From Halomonas alkalisoli (GTDB taxonomy: Bacteria; Pseudomonadota; Gammaproteobacteria; Pseudomonadales; Halomonadaceae), in NCBI RefSeq assembly GCF_021412585.1, contig NZ_JAKCMI010000022.1, positions 50,533 to 114,532 on the forward strand: a stretch of DNA of 64,000 bases, in the 5' to 3' direction. Each line of letters starts with the position of its first letter. Positions within the stretch are counted from its first letter, which is position 1. This document shows, in pieces, positions 25,530 through 33,482 of this stretch. A model generated the notes under the pieces. That model ran no database searches. It was given only the letters and a program-made list of their open reading frames with translations, and was not told the origin of the DNA. The position numbers were made by a program, and so were the translations under genes.

Positions 25530-26411
25530 TCACGGCTTCCGGCGATAAGCTTCCACCAGCGTTGCCGGGTCGTGCTCGGCATGGCCCTGGCTGACATGGG
25601 TGCGCATCAGCTGGGCGGCCAGGACGCTCATGGGCGTGGCACTGCCCGCGCGCTGGCTCTGGGCCACCGCCATGTCGAGATCCTTGAGCAGGGTGCGCAG
25701 ATGCCAGGCCGGGTTATCGAAGTCGCTGGCCGCCATGCGCGGGGTAAGGATCTGGAACGGCCTGGAATCGGCGAAGCCGCCGGCCAGCGCCTCGGTCAGT
25801 CGCGAGGCATCCACGCCGCTGGCCTCCGCCAGCGCCACCATCTCGGCGATCACTGCTGCCTGACAGCCCACGATCATCTGGTTGCACACCTTGGTGACCT
25901 GGCCCGCGCCTACCGGGCCCATGTGCGTGACCCGCGCCGCCAGCGGGGCGAGCAGGGGGCGCACGGCATCGACATCTTCCTCTGCGCCGCCGCACATGAT
26001 CGCCAGGCTGCCCGTCTCGGCCCCGGCCACGCCGCCGGAGACCGGTGAATCGACCCAGCGCATGCCACACTCCTCTCCCAGTCGTTCGGCAAAGATGCGC
26101 GTTGCGGCCGGGTCGCTGCTGGAAAGATCCACCAGCCGCTGGTCGGTGCGCCCATGGGCCGCCACGCCGCCTTCGCCGAATATCACGCGCTCCACCACGG
26201 TGGTATTGGCCAGGCACAGCAGCACCACATCCACCTCCTCCACCAGCTCGCCGATGGAGCTCGCCACCCGGGCACCGGCAGCGCGCAGGGCATCGCTCTT
26301 CTCCGCGGTGCGGTTCCACACCGTGACGGCAAAGCCGGCGTCCAGCAGGCGGCGGGTCATGGGGTCGCCCATCAGGCCGATGCCGATGAAGCCGAGGCGG
26401 GGCTGTGTCAT
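25530..26411 (-). CDS. NAD(P)-dependent beta-hydroxyacid dehydrogenase (HIBADH/GlxR family)
   Basis: A 293-residue protein: Rossmann motif GFIGIGLMGDPM (7-18), substrate motif VDSPVSGGVAGA, catalytic Lys in GAGQVTKVCNQM and a C-terminal helical domain ending HDPATLVEAYRR. The family includes 3-hydroxyisobutyrate dehydrogenase, tartronate semialdehyde reductase and related enzymes; the substrate cannot be decided from sequence alone. The ATG at 26411 has GGAG 9 bases upstream. It is monocistronic. Confidence 0.85.
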   Translation of the reverse strand: MTQPRLGFIGIGLMGDPMTRRLLDAGFAVTVWNRTAEKSDALRAAGARVASSIGELVEEVDVVLLCLANTTVVERVIFGEGGVAAHGRTDQRLVDLSSSDPAATRIFAERLGEECGMRWVDSPVSGGVAGAETGSLAIMCGGAEEDVDAVRPLLAPLAARVTHMGPVGAGQVTKVCNQMIVGCQAAVIAEMVALAEASGVDASRLTEALAGGFADSRPFQILTPRMAASDFDNPAWHLRTLLKDLDMAVAQSQRAGSATPMSVLAAQLMRTHVSQGHAEHDPATLVEAYRRKP

Positions 26412-26820
26412 GTCGATTCTCCAAGTGAGCGGGGCAGGGGAGTGAGAACCCTTAGCATGCGTGATGGAAGGGTTTTTCATCAACTGCATGTCGGTAAGGG
26501 AGGATAAGGAAAAGCGGCACAAAACAGGCGGAAAGTTGTAGGTAAAAAGCCATTGCCTGTAAGCAAAAGCCGACAGCGACATGATCCCCAGCAATGTTTT
26601 ACAAGCGGAAGCGGCCGTGGCCCGGTGAAGGCAGCTCGTTATCTGCAGCTAAGCCGAAGCGTGCAACACCGCCGGGAGGCCTGCGGCCTCCAGTCGCGAG
26701 CTGAAGCTGCTCCTACAACGTTTTTTCGAATGTAGTGGTGCAGCAGGAAGAAACAGGCGCGCATCTCGTCGCTCGCCATCGTGCTACAGTTGAATGATTT
26801 GAACCGGATTCCCATGACTG
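26412..26820. other. 409-base intergenic region with REP-like repeat
   Basis: No gene is supported here. It holds a perfect hairpin GGAGGCC-TGC-GGCCTCC (26675-26691) followed by GTCGCGAGCTGAAGCTGCTC (26693-26712) and CCTACAACG. This resembles REP-like palindromic repeats of pseudomonads and relatives. The rest is less GC-rich and would contain the promoters of the two divergent genes. Confidence 0.4.
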
Positions 26821-27684
26821 ATGCCCGTTGATCTGGATGCACTCTACCCCAAGCTGATCCATCTGATGCTGGACACGGTCTTCGTGGTCGATGGGCACGA
26901 CCAGATTGTCTTTGTCAGTGATGCCTGTGAGGCCCTGCTCGGTTACCGTGCCGACGAGCTGATCGGCACCTCTATCTCCGACTATTGGCATCCTGACGAC
27001 CTGGCAGCCACACGGGCCTCCATTCACCGGGTCATGAATGGCCAGCCCCACGTCGATTTCTGCAACCGTTATCTTCGCAAGGATGGCGGTATCGTATTTA
27101 TCCTCTGGTCTGCCCAATGGTCCGAGGAGGAGGGGGTGCGAATCGGTGTCGCCCGGGACGTGACGGCCCTCAGGCAGGCCGAGGCGAAGTTACGTTTCCT
27201 GGCCCACCATGATCCGCTGACAGGGCTGACTAACCGATCTCTGTTCAATGATCGGCTGGACTCGGGGCTGCGTGGGGCTCATCGCCACCAGAATAGCCTG
27301 GGTTTGCTGTTTCTGGATATCAATGACTTCAAGGATATCAATGATGTCCACGGCCATGCGGTGGGTGACCGTGTGCTCTGCACGATTGCACGACGGCTGG
27401 AAGGCTGCGTACGTGAAACGGACACGGTGGCCCGCATGGGCGGTGATGAATTCACTGTGCTGTTGACGGACATCCAGTCGGCAGATGCCGTTTCCAGGAA
27501 GATGGAGCATATTCTCGCGGTCATGGCCGAGCCGCTGGGTGCTGAATTCGGCGGCATCAGCATGATCTCCTGCAGTATCGGCATGGCCTGTTATCCCGCG
27601 GACGGGAAGGATGCCGATACCCTGCTGAGCCATGCGGATGGTGAGATGTACCGGATGAAAAGGCGCCGCTCGGTAGCGGGGTGA
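26821..27684 (+). CDS. PAS-GGDEF diguanylate cyclase
   Basis: A 287-residue soluble protein: PAS domain (about 10-115, DTVFVVDGHDQIVFVSDACE) and GGDEF domain (about 122-283) with DPLTGLTNR, LDINDFKDIND and intact GGDEF at 207-211. RETD (198-201) lies five residues before it and forms an allosteric RxxD product-inhibition site. It lacks membrane segments, so it should respond to a cytoplasmic signal. An overlapping upstream ATG at 26815 is immediately closed by a stop. Confidence 0.85.
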   Translation: MPVDLDALYPKLIHLMLDTVFVVDGHDQIVFVSDACEALLGYRADELIGTSISDYWHPDDLAATRASIHRVMNGQPHVDFCNRYLRKDGGIVFILWSAQWSEEEGVRIGVARDVTALRQAEAKLRFLAHHDPLTGLTNRSLFNDRLDSGLRGAHRHQNSLGLLFLDINDFKDINDVHGHAVGDRVLCTIARRLEGCVRETDTVARMGGDEFTVLLTDIQSADAVSRKMEHILAVMAEPLGAEFGGISMISCSIGMACYPADGKDADTLLSHADGEMYRMKRRRSVAG

Positions 27685-28034
27685 TGAGCAAGTTCAGTGG
27701 GCTTGCTATCGTCTTGCTGATCGCTGAAGTGGGTATCGGCTTCTATCTGGGCTATGCCGAGCTGGCCTGGGAAGTGGGGCAGGCGCGCCACCTCAATACC
27801 TCGATTCTGGTCGATGGCAGCGGTGACATCGTCGGCAACTACCGCAAGGCGCACCTGCCCGGGCACCATGAACATGAACCCTGGCGGCCGTTCCAGCATC
27901 TCGAGAAGCGCTACTTCGAACCCGGCAACCAGGGGTTCGGCACCTGGCAGGCCTTTGGCGGCACCATGGGGATGGCGTTATGCAACGATCGCCGCTGGCC
28001 GGAAACCTACGGCTTGATCACCGAGCCGAAGTAA
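27684..28034 (+). pseudogene. remnant of N-carbamoyl-D-amino-acid amidohydrolase
   Basis: The residual frame contains FYLGYAELAWEVGQARH (about codons 20-36), SILVDGSGDIVGNYRKAHLP, EPWRPFQHLEKRYFEPGN and MALCNDRRWPETYG. This is the middle third of a carbon-nitrogen hydrolase of the N-carbamoyl amino acid amidase type. The Lys (YRK) and Cys (LCNDRRW) of the triad remain, but the N-terminal Glu region and everything after the Cys are missing. At about 117 codons versus roughly 300 it cannot fold as an enzyme. It begins inside the stop of the PAS-GGDEF gene. Confidence 0.75.
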
Positions 28035-28104
28035 AGGTCCCACACTAGAGTGACCTGGGATGGGCGAGGTACCGCCCGGTGCGCACTATATTAAGGAGAT
28101 CGTC

Positions 28105-28866
28105 ATGCGGATCAGGGTGCTTTCAGACCTGCATCTGGAACATTTCGACGAGGAGCGGGAGCTGCCGGAGGTGGCGTCGGACGTGGTTATCCTGGCTGGC
28201 GATATCCACCGGGAGGCAGAGGGCCTGGCTTGGGCCACCGCACGGTTTGCCGGTCAGCCGGTCCTCTATGTGCCGGGTAACCACGAGTTCTACGGTACCA
28301 GCATGCCCGCGCTGCGTCGCAGGCTTGCCCACGAAGCCGAGCGGTTGGGTATCCATCTACTCGACAACCGTGCGTTCACGCTGAAGGGGGTACGCTTTTA
28401 CGGCACCACCCTGTGGACGGACTTTGCCCTCTATGCCGGCGAGCCCGGCAACGACCCGGCGTTGACCGAGCAGAAGGCCCTCTGGATGATGCCGGATTTC
28501 AGCATTATCGAGCAGCCGGCGGGGGAGACCTTCAGCCCCCTGGAGAGCCAGCGGCTGCATGCGGAGGCCCTGGCCTGGCTCGACGCGGAACTGGCCGTTC
28601 CCTTCGGCGGGCCGCGGGTGGTGATCAGCCATCATGCGCCGCTGGCCGAATGCATCCCCCCACGCTACCGGGGTGACGCCCTGTCGCCCGCCTTCGCCTC
28701 GCACCTGCCTGGGTTGATGGGGCGCGCCGACCTGTGGATTCACGGCCATGTGCACGAGCCGGTGGATATGGCGTACGCCGGTACCCGGGTCATTGCCAAC
28801 CCCGGGGGCTACCCCGGTGAGTTCGAGCCGCCGCTGTTTGTGCCGGACCTGGTCATCGAGGTGTGA
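28105..28866 (+). CDS. calcineurin-like metallophosphoesterase
   Basis: A 253-residue protein with all metallophosphoesterase blocks: SDLHLEHF (DxH), LAGDIHR (GDxx), VPGNHEFYG (GNHE), VISHHAPL (H) and HGHVHEPVDM (GHxH). The substrate is unknown. AAGGAG lies 7 bases before the ATG at 28105. Its 3' end overlaps the 3' end of the convergent LysR gene by 58 bases. Confidence 0.88.
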   Translation: MRIRVLSDLHLEHFDEERELPEVASDVVILAGDIHREAEGLAWATARFAGQPVLYVPGNHEFYGTSMPALRRRLAHEAERLGIHLLDNRAFTLKGVRFYGTTLWTDFALYAGEPGNDPALTEQKALWMMPDFSIIEQPAGETFSPLESQRLHAEALAWLDAELAVPFGGPRVVISHHAPLAECIPPRYRGDALSPAFASHLPGLMGRADLWIHGHVHEPVDMAYAGTRVIANPGGYPGEFEPPLFVPDLVIEV

Positions 28867-29786
28867 GCGGTGACCACATGGCTGGTGAAGTCCACCTCGT
28901 TGATGTTGTCACCCAGGAAATCGAGCAGGGCACGCACCGAAGGCAACAGCCCACGCCGTGACGGAAAGACGGCATGCAGAATCCCGCCCCGTGGCTGCCA
29001 GCCTGGCAGCACGTCGATGAGGGTGCCATCGGCGAGATCCCTCCCTGCCACCAGCAGGGCAAGCTTTACGACACCCAGCCCCTCTCTCGCCGCCTGATGC
29101 AGGGTTTCAGCGTTGTCGGTCACCAGCCGTGGGCGGTGAGGGACCTTGGCGGTGACGCCCTCGGGGCCATCGAGCAGCCAGCAGTGCTGTTTGTCGACCT
29201 GCTCGAAATCCAGGCTTGGCAGTCCGGCCAGGTCGCCGGGCGAGCGGGGCAGTGGATGCCGTTCGAACAGGGCAGGGGACGCCATCAGTCGCTGTGGACT
29301 GTTCGATAGCACCTTCATGGCCAGGTCGCTGTCCTCCAGCGGTGGAAAGCGTACCCGGATGGCGATGTCGAGACCTTCCTTGACCACATCGACACGGCGG
29401 CTGGTGGCTTCGACCTGTATCTCCACATCGGGGCACTGCTTCATGAAGCGTACCAGCAGTGGCGAGATCAGGTAGTGCAATAGGCTGGGTGGGCAACTGA
29501 GCCGCACGGTTCCGCGGGGCTGGCCCAGGTTGCGCTTGATCAGCTCATCGGCGGCTTCGGCCTCCACCAGCATCGCGGTGCAGTGGCGGTAATACGCCTG
29601 GCCAAGCTCGGTGACCGACAGGTGCCGGGTCGAGCGGTTGATCAGGCGAGTCTCCAGTCGTGCCTCCAGCTGCGCGATGCGTCGGCTGAGTTTCGATTTC
29701 GGAATGCCGAGCGCACGCCCCGCCGCCGCGAATCCGCCATGGTCCACCACCTTGACGAAATAGAAGAGATCGTTGAGATCCTGCAT
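28809..29786 (-). CDS. LysR-family transcriptional regulator
   Basis: A 325-residue protein: N-terminal winged HTH (DLNDLFYFVKVVDHGGFAAA, then LGIPKSKLSRRIAQLEARL) and a type 2 periplasmic-binding effector domain (about 90-295). It is divergent from the pirin gene at 29906 with a 119-base intergenic region, so it probably controls the pirin/YcaC group, a common arrangement for this subfamily. Its tail extends antisense into the phosphoesterase gene. Confidence 0.88.
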   Translation of the reverse strand: MQDLNDLFYFVKVVDHGGFAAAGRALGIPKSKLSRRIAQLEARLETRLINRSTRHLSVTELGQAYYRHCTAMLVEAEAADELIKRNLGQPRGTVRLSCPPSLLHYLISPLLVRFMKQCPDVEIQVEATSRRVDVVKEGLDIAIRVRFPPLEDSDLAMKVLSNSPQRLMASPALFERHPLPRSPGDLAGLPSLDFEQVDKQHCWLLDGPEGVTAKVPHRPRLVTDNAETLHQAAREGLGVVKLALLVAGRDLADGTLIDVLPGWQPRGGILHAVFPSRRGLLPSVRALLDFLGDNINEVDFTSHVVTAHTSMTRSGTNSGGSNSPG

Positions 29787-29905
29787 TCAGTGTTCCACTC
29801 ATGGGACGGTGAGTTCGAATTATACCCTCTACTGCGCCTTGCGTTCCTTCTCTAGTCTTGAGGCATCGGGGCCTTGTGCCCCTGTGAACAAGCAGGAGCC
29901 TCATC

Positions 29906-30775
29906 ATGAAGACACTCCAGGGGGTATACAGCGCTGCTCGCGGCCATTGGGTCGGAGACGGTTTTCCCGTTCGTTCGCTGTTCAGCTATGACCGCATGGG
30001 TGCGCAGCACATCAGCCCCTTCCTGATGCTGGACTATGCCGGCCCCTTCGATTTTTCCGCCGGTGGAAGGCCCCGTGGTGTGGGTCAGCATCCGCATCGC
30101 GGTTTCGAGACGGTAACCCTGGTTTACCAGGGCGAGCTCGAGCATCGCGACTCCACGGGTGGCGGCGGGCTCATCGGGGCCGGTGACGTGCAGTGGATGA
30201 CGGCGGGTGCCGGCATCGTGCACGAGGAGTTCCACTCGCAGGCCTTCACCGAGCAGGGCGGCGTTCTGGAAATGGTGCAGCTTTGGGTCAACCTGCCGGC
30301 GCGTGACAAGTCTGCGCCGCCGGCCTACCAGACCCTGCTGGCAGAGGCGATACCGGAAGTTCCCCTGCCTGACAGGGCCGGCCGTGTGCGGGTGGTGGCC
30401 GGCGACTACCAGGGGCACCGGGGGCCAGCCCAGACCTTTACCCCGATCAATGTCTGGGACCTGCGGCTGCGCCCGGGTGGGGCCATCCGGCTCCCGGTGC
30501 CCGAGGGCCACACTGCGCTGCTGGCGGTTCTCAGCGGGACGGTGCTGGTCAATGGCAGCGAGCTGGTTCGCGAACCGGGCCTGGTGTGCTTCAGCCGAGA
30601 GGGCGACGAACTGCATCTCGAGGCCAACAACGACGCCAAGCTGCTGTTGCTGAGCGGTGAGCCCATCGATGAACCCGTCGTGGGTCATGGCCCCTTCGTC
30701 ATGAACAGCCCCGATGAGATCCAGCAAGCCTTCGCCGACTTCCAGCGTGGCAAGTACGGCGCCCTGCACGACTAG
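29906..30775 (+). CDS. pirin-family protein (1)
   Basis: A 289-residue bicupin. The N-terminal cupin carries the metal set: QHPHRGFETVT (His62, His64) and GAGIVHEEFH (His106, Glu108). Pirins bind Fe and act as quercetinase-like dioxygenases or redox-dependent co-regulators. GGAG lies 8 bases upstream. The downstream ycaC-like gene follows by 72 bases, and a second pirin comes after it. Confidence 0.88.
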   Translation: MKTLQGVYSAARGHWVGDGFPVRSLFSYDRMGAQHISPFLMLDYAGPFDFSAGGRPRGVGQHPHRGFETVTLVYQGELEHRDSTGGGGLIGAGDVQWMTAGAGIVHEEFHSQAFTEQGGVLEMVQLWVNLPARDKSAPPAYQTLLAEAIPEVPLPDRAGRVRVVAGDYQGHRGPAQTFTPINVWDLRLRPGGAIRLPVPEGHTALLAVLSGTVLVNGSELVREPGLVCFSREGDELHLEANNDAKLLLLSGEPIDEPVVGHGPFVMNSPDEIQQAFADFQRGKYGALHD

Positions 30776-30799
30776 CGGCCACCGGCCCGCTGGCGTATT

Positions 30800-30823
30800 C
30801 CGGCAGCCGTGCTGCCGGGTTTT
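30800..30823 (+). terminator. possible intrinsic terminator or attenuator
   Basis: CCGGCAGC-CGT-GCTGCCGG stem-loop followed by GTTTT, between the pirin and ycaC-like genes. The T-run is short, so partial read-through to the next gene is likely. Confidence 0.45.
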
Positions 30824-30847
30824 CCTGACGTGAAATGGAGACTGACC

Positions 30848-31468
30848 ATGTCCTATACCTACAACCGTCTCGACAAGGACGATGTCGCCCTGCTGCTGGT
30901 CGACCACCAGGCAGGCCTGCTGTCACTGGTGCGTGATTTCAGCCCGGATGACTTCAAGAACAACGTACTGGCACTGGCCGATATCGCCAGGTTCTTCGAC
31001 ATTCCGACGATCCTTACCACCAGCTTCGAGGATGGCCCCAACGGCCCCATGGTGCCGGAACTCAAGGCGATGTTCCCCGATGCGCCGTACTTTGCTCGGC
31101 CGGGTCAGATCAACGCCTGGGACAATGAGGCGTTTCTGGCGGCGGTGAAAGCAACCGGCAAGAAGCAGCTGCTGATTGCCGGTGTGGTGACCGAGGTGTG
31201 CGTGGCCTTCCCGACGCTGTCCGCTCTGGAGGAGGGTTATGAGGTCTTCGTGGTCACCGATGCCTCCGGTACGTTCAACCAGACCACACGCGATGCCGCC
31301 TGGAACCGGATGTCCCAGGCCGGCGCCCAGCTTGTGACCTGGTTCGGTGCCGGCTGTGAGCTGCATCGCGACTGGCGCAACGATATCGAAGGCTTCGGTG
31401 GATTGTTGGCAGGGCACCTGCCGCAGTATGCCAACCTGATCCAGAGCTATAGCGCAACGAAGGGCTGA
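30848..31468 (+). CDS. ycaC: YcaC-like cysteine hydrolase (isochorismatase superfamily)
   Basis: A 206-residue protein, near the 208 residues of E. coli YcaC. It starts SYTYNRLDKDDVALLLVDHQ (Asp19), has ARPGQINAWDNE and the nucleophile Cys118 in GVVTEVCVAF, and ends HRDWRNDIEGFGGLL as YcaC does. The family fold hydrolyses amide or ester bonds, but the YcaC substrate is unknown. The ATG at 30848 is chosen by homology; the frame extends 13 codons upstream. Confidence 0.88.
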   Translation: MSYTYNRLDKDDVALLLVDHQAGLLSLVRDFSPDDFKNNVLALADIARFFDIPTILTTSFEDGPNGPMVPELKAMFPDAPYFARPGQINAWDNEAFLAAVKATGKKQLLIAGVVTEVCVAFPTLSALEEGYEVFVVTDASGTFNQTTRDAAWNRMSQAGAQLVTWFGAGCELHRDWRNDIEGFGGLLAGHLPQYANLIQSYSATKG

Positions 31469-31602
31469 TCCGGAGCGGCGTAACCCCGGGCGGGCAGCGT
31501 AGGCGCGGCCTATGCTGAGAGAATCACCGCTCGGGGTTTCGCCGAGGCTTCACTCCACACCATTTCGGCAGATAGACTCACTTCGTCCTCAAGGAGTGTT
31601 CC

Positions 31603-32544
31603 ATGAGCAATCTCGTCAATGAAGGCAGCCTCTCATCCTCCCTGGATTGCCCGCTGGTCGACGGAAAACGCCAGGTTCAGCATGTCTCGGCTCGCACCGC
31701 TGACGTAGGCGGTATTCCGGTCAATCGCGTGCTGCCCTCACGTCAGCGGCGCCTGGTGGGGGCCTGGTGCTTCCTCGATCATGCCGGGCCGGCGGTCTTC
31801 AAGAGCGACAGTGCCGGCCTGCGCGTTGGGCCGCACCCGCATATCGGCCTGCAGACCTTCACCTGGATGATCGAGGGAGAGGTGTTGCACCGCGACAGCC
31901 TGGGCAGCGAGCAGGTGATACGACCGGGGCAGGTCAACCTGATGACGGCGGGGCGCGGCATCAGCCATACCGAAGAGTCGGTGGCCGGCGCCAGCCACCT
32001 GCATGCCGCCCAGCTCTGGATTGCACTGCCCGAGGCGAGCCGTAATACCGAGCCTCGCTTCGATCACTATGCGGAGCTGCCCCGCTGGCAGGCACAAGGC
32101 GTCGAGCTGACCCTGCTGATCGGCGAATTCGACGGCCGTCGGGCGCCGCCCCTGACGTTCTCACCGCTGGTGGGTCTCGACCTCGAGGCTAGCCGGGCCG
32201 CAACGATCGGCCTGCCACTGCGAGACGACTTCGAGTACGCCGTACTGCCCCTGGACGGTGAGCTCGAGATCGACGGAGATCGCTTTGTCGCCAATGAGCT
32301 GGCCTACCTGGGCCGCGGCCGCGATGAGGTGGAGTTGTCGATGAGCGCAGGCGGTCGTGCCATTCTGATCGGCGGCGAGCCCCTGGGGGAAGAAGTGCTG
32401 ATCTGGTGGAATTTCGTCGGCCACAGCAAGGCGGAGATCGCCGAGGCCCAGCGCGACTGGGAGGCGGGCAGCGAGCGCTTTGGCAGTATTCCCCAATGGC
32501 CGGGCGAGCGGTTGATGCCGGCGCCACTGCCGTGGAAGGTCTAG
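31603..32544 (+). CDS. pirin-family protein (2)
   Basis: A 313-residue bicupin with GPHPHIGLQTFTW and GRGISHTEES carrying the pirin His/His/His/Glu ligands, and a C-terminal cupin ending in a Trp-rich tail (EVLIWWNFVGHS). It is only distantly like the pirin at 29906 and closer to the larger YhhW/YhaK-type pirins. AAGGAG is 7 bases before the ATG. Confidence 0.87.
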   Translation: MSNLVNEGSLSSSLDCPLVDGKRQVQHVSARTADVGGIPVNRVLPSRQRRLVGAWCFLDHAGPAVFKSDSAGLRVGPHPHIGLQTFTWMIEGEVLHRDSLGSEQVIRPGQVNLMTAGRGISHTEESVAGASHLHAAQLWIALPEASRNTEPRFDHYAELPRWQAQGVELTLLIGEFDGRRAPPLTFSPLVGLDLEASRAATIGLPLRDDFEYAVLPLDGELEIDGDRFVANELAYLGRGRDEVELSMSAGGRAILIGGEPLGEEVLIWWNFVGHSKAEIAEAQRDWEAGSERFGSIPQWPGERLMPAPLPWKV

Positions 32545-32585
32545 TGAGCATGCCCTGCTAGAGCGCGATCAACGGAATAACTCCC

Positions 32586-32867
32586 ATGCACATCACCATC
32601 CTGACCATGACCCTTTCACTGCCCGGCTGTGCGTCCCTCAAGGAGAAGCGCCAGCGTATGGGCGGCCTGCATGAGCGCTTCGGCCGCAATCCCGCGGTGG
32701 CGGTGTGTGAGAGTGGTGAACATGACCGGCTGGAAGCAAGCGAATGGACCTTCGTGGTGACCGGCATGTCACCGCAGAAGGTCGAATCCCTCTGCAGCGA
32801 GATCGAGGAGAAACTGCAGCGCTCGGTCGATGGTCGCGTGCTCGACGTGTCCCGGGAGATTCTCTAG
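32586..32867 (+). CDS. DUF503 (YlxP-like) protein
   Basis: A 93-residue protein with the DUF503 features: strand MHITILTMTLSLPGCASLKE, then KRQRMGGLHERFGRNPAVAV and EIEEKLQRS. The small ferredoxin-like fold may bind RNA; relatives sit in ribosome-maturation operons, but here it stands alone 41 bases after the pirin gene. Confidence 0.8.
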   Translation: MHITILTMTLSLPGCASLKEKRQRMGGLHERFGRNPAVAVCESGEHDRLEASEWTFVVTGMSPQKVESLCSEIEEKLQRSVDGRVLDVSREIL

Positions 32868-33059
32868 GCGTCATCGAGCCGAACACCGCATTATTGGCTG
32901 CGCGTTGATGAAGCAGGAGTGAGGAAAATGGTACCTAACTGGTGCAGCAGGGTTGCTGCAAAGCAGCGCGTGGTGGGCAGGGTGTACCTATCTCATGATC
33001 AAGTCATTGATATTATTTAATATGTTGCTGAGCTGGCATGCTTTTCGGATAGTAACTGA

Positions 33060-33114
33060 TAGACAAGTCATTTCTAGACAAGCTATTTTTAGACAGGCCA
33101 CTTCTAGACAGGCC
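33060..33114. repeat. 15-bp tandem repeat, 3.7 units
   Basis: TAGACAAGTCATTTC, TAGACAAGCTATTTT, TAGACAGGCCACTTC and TAGACAGGCC follow head to tail at 33060, 33075, 33090 and 33105. TAGACA is invariant. The unit length is a multiple of 3. There are no spacers, so it is not a CRISPR. Confidence 0.8.
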
Positions 33115-33193
33115 CGCGGGGTGACACCCGCAACCGATTTCAACGTCGCCATCAGGAAAGGCGATAAACAGAGTGAGCTGGCGTGCTCCACTT

Positions 33194-33217
33194 GGGCCCC
33201 TTCGGGGGCCTTTTTTT
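33194..33217 (+). terminator. orphan rho-independent terminator
   Basis: GGCCCC-TTCG-GGGGCC stem-loop with the very stable UUCG tetraloop followed by seven T. No protein gene ends near it on the plus strand (the DUF503 stop is 327 bases upstream). Confidence 0.85.
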
Positions 33218-33482
33218 ATGGTGCGGACTTTGTCCAGGACCGGGAAATAGCTTCGGCGCCGACATGCGGTAAGGCAATGCGACTTTAGTCGACGAGGCCA
33301 GGCGGCCGTGATCGCCGGTTCGTGATCCTTGGTTCGTGATCGATAGCTGTGTGCTATGGGCAGCATCGGTCAAATATTGCCCCCACGATAGAAAAAAATG
33401 GCAAACTAATCTGAGCAAAGGGGCTCTGGATTCCTCGGAATGCCCCGATAACGATGACATCGCTTCCACGCTTCGTGGGGTA

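Larger units (their letters stand above)
32868..33482. other. 615-base non-coding region
   Basis: A 111-codon open frame (32953-33288) spans this stretch, but it runs through a strong terminator and a tandem repeat and has no ribosome-binding site, so I do not call a gene. The region holds an AT-rich patch (33000-33110) with the 15-bp repeat array, an intrinsic terminator at 33194-33217 with no assigned gene, and the leader of the next GGDEF gene. A small RNA ending at the terminator is possible. Confidence 0.5.

Noticed and set aside
33060..33114. Repeat array considered as CRISPR
   Set aside because: Units are 15 bp, head to tail with no spacers, and there are no cas genes.
32953..33288. 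111-codon open frame
   Set aside because: It runs through a strong intrinsic terminator and a 15-bp tandem repeat, has no ribosome-binding site and shows no family features.
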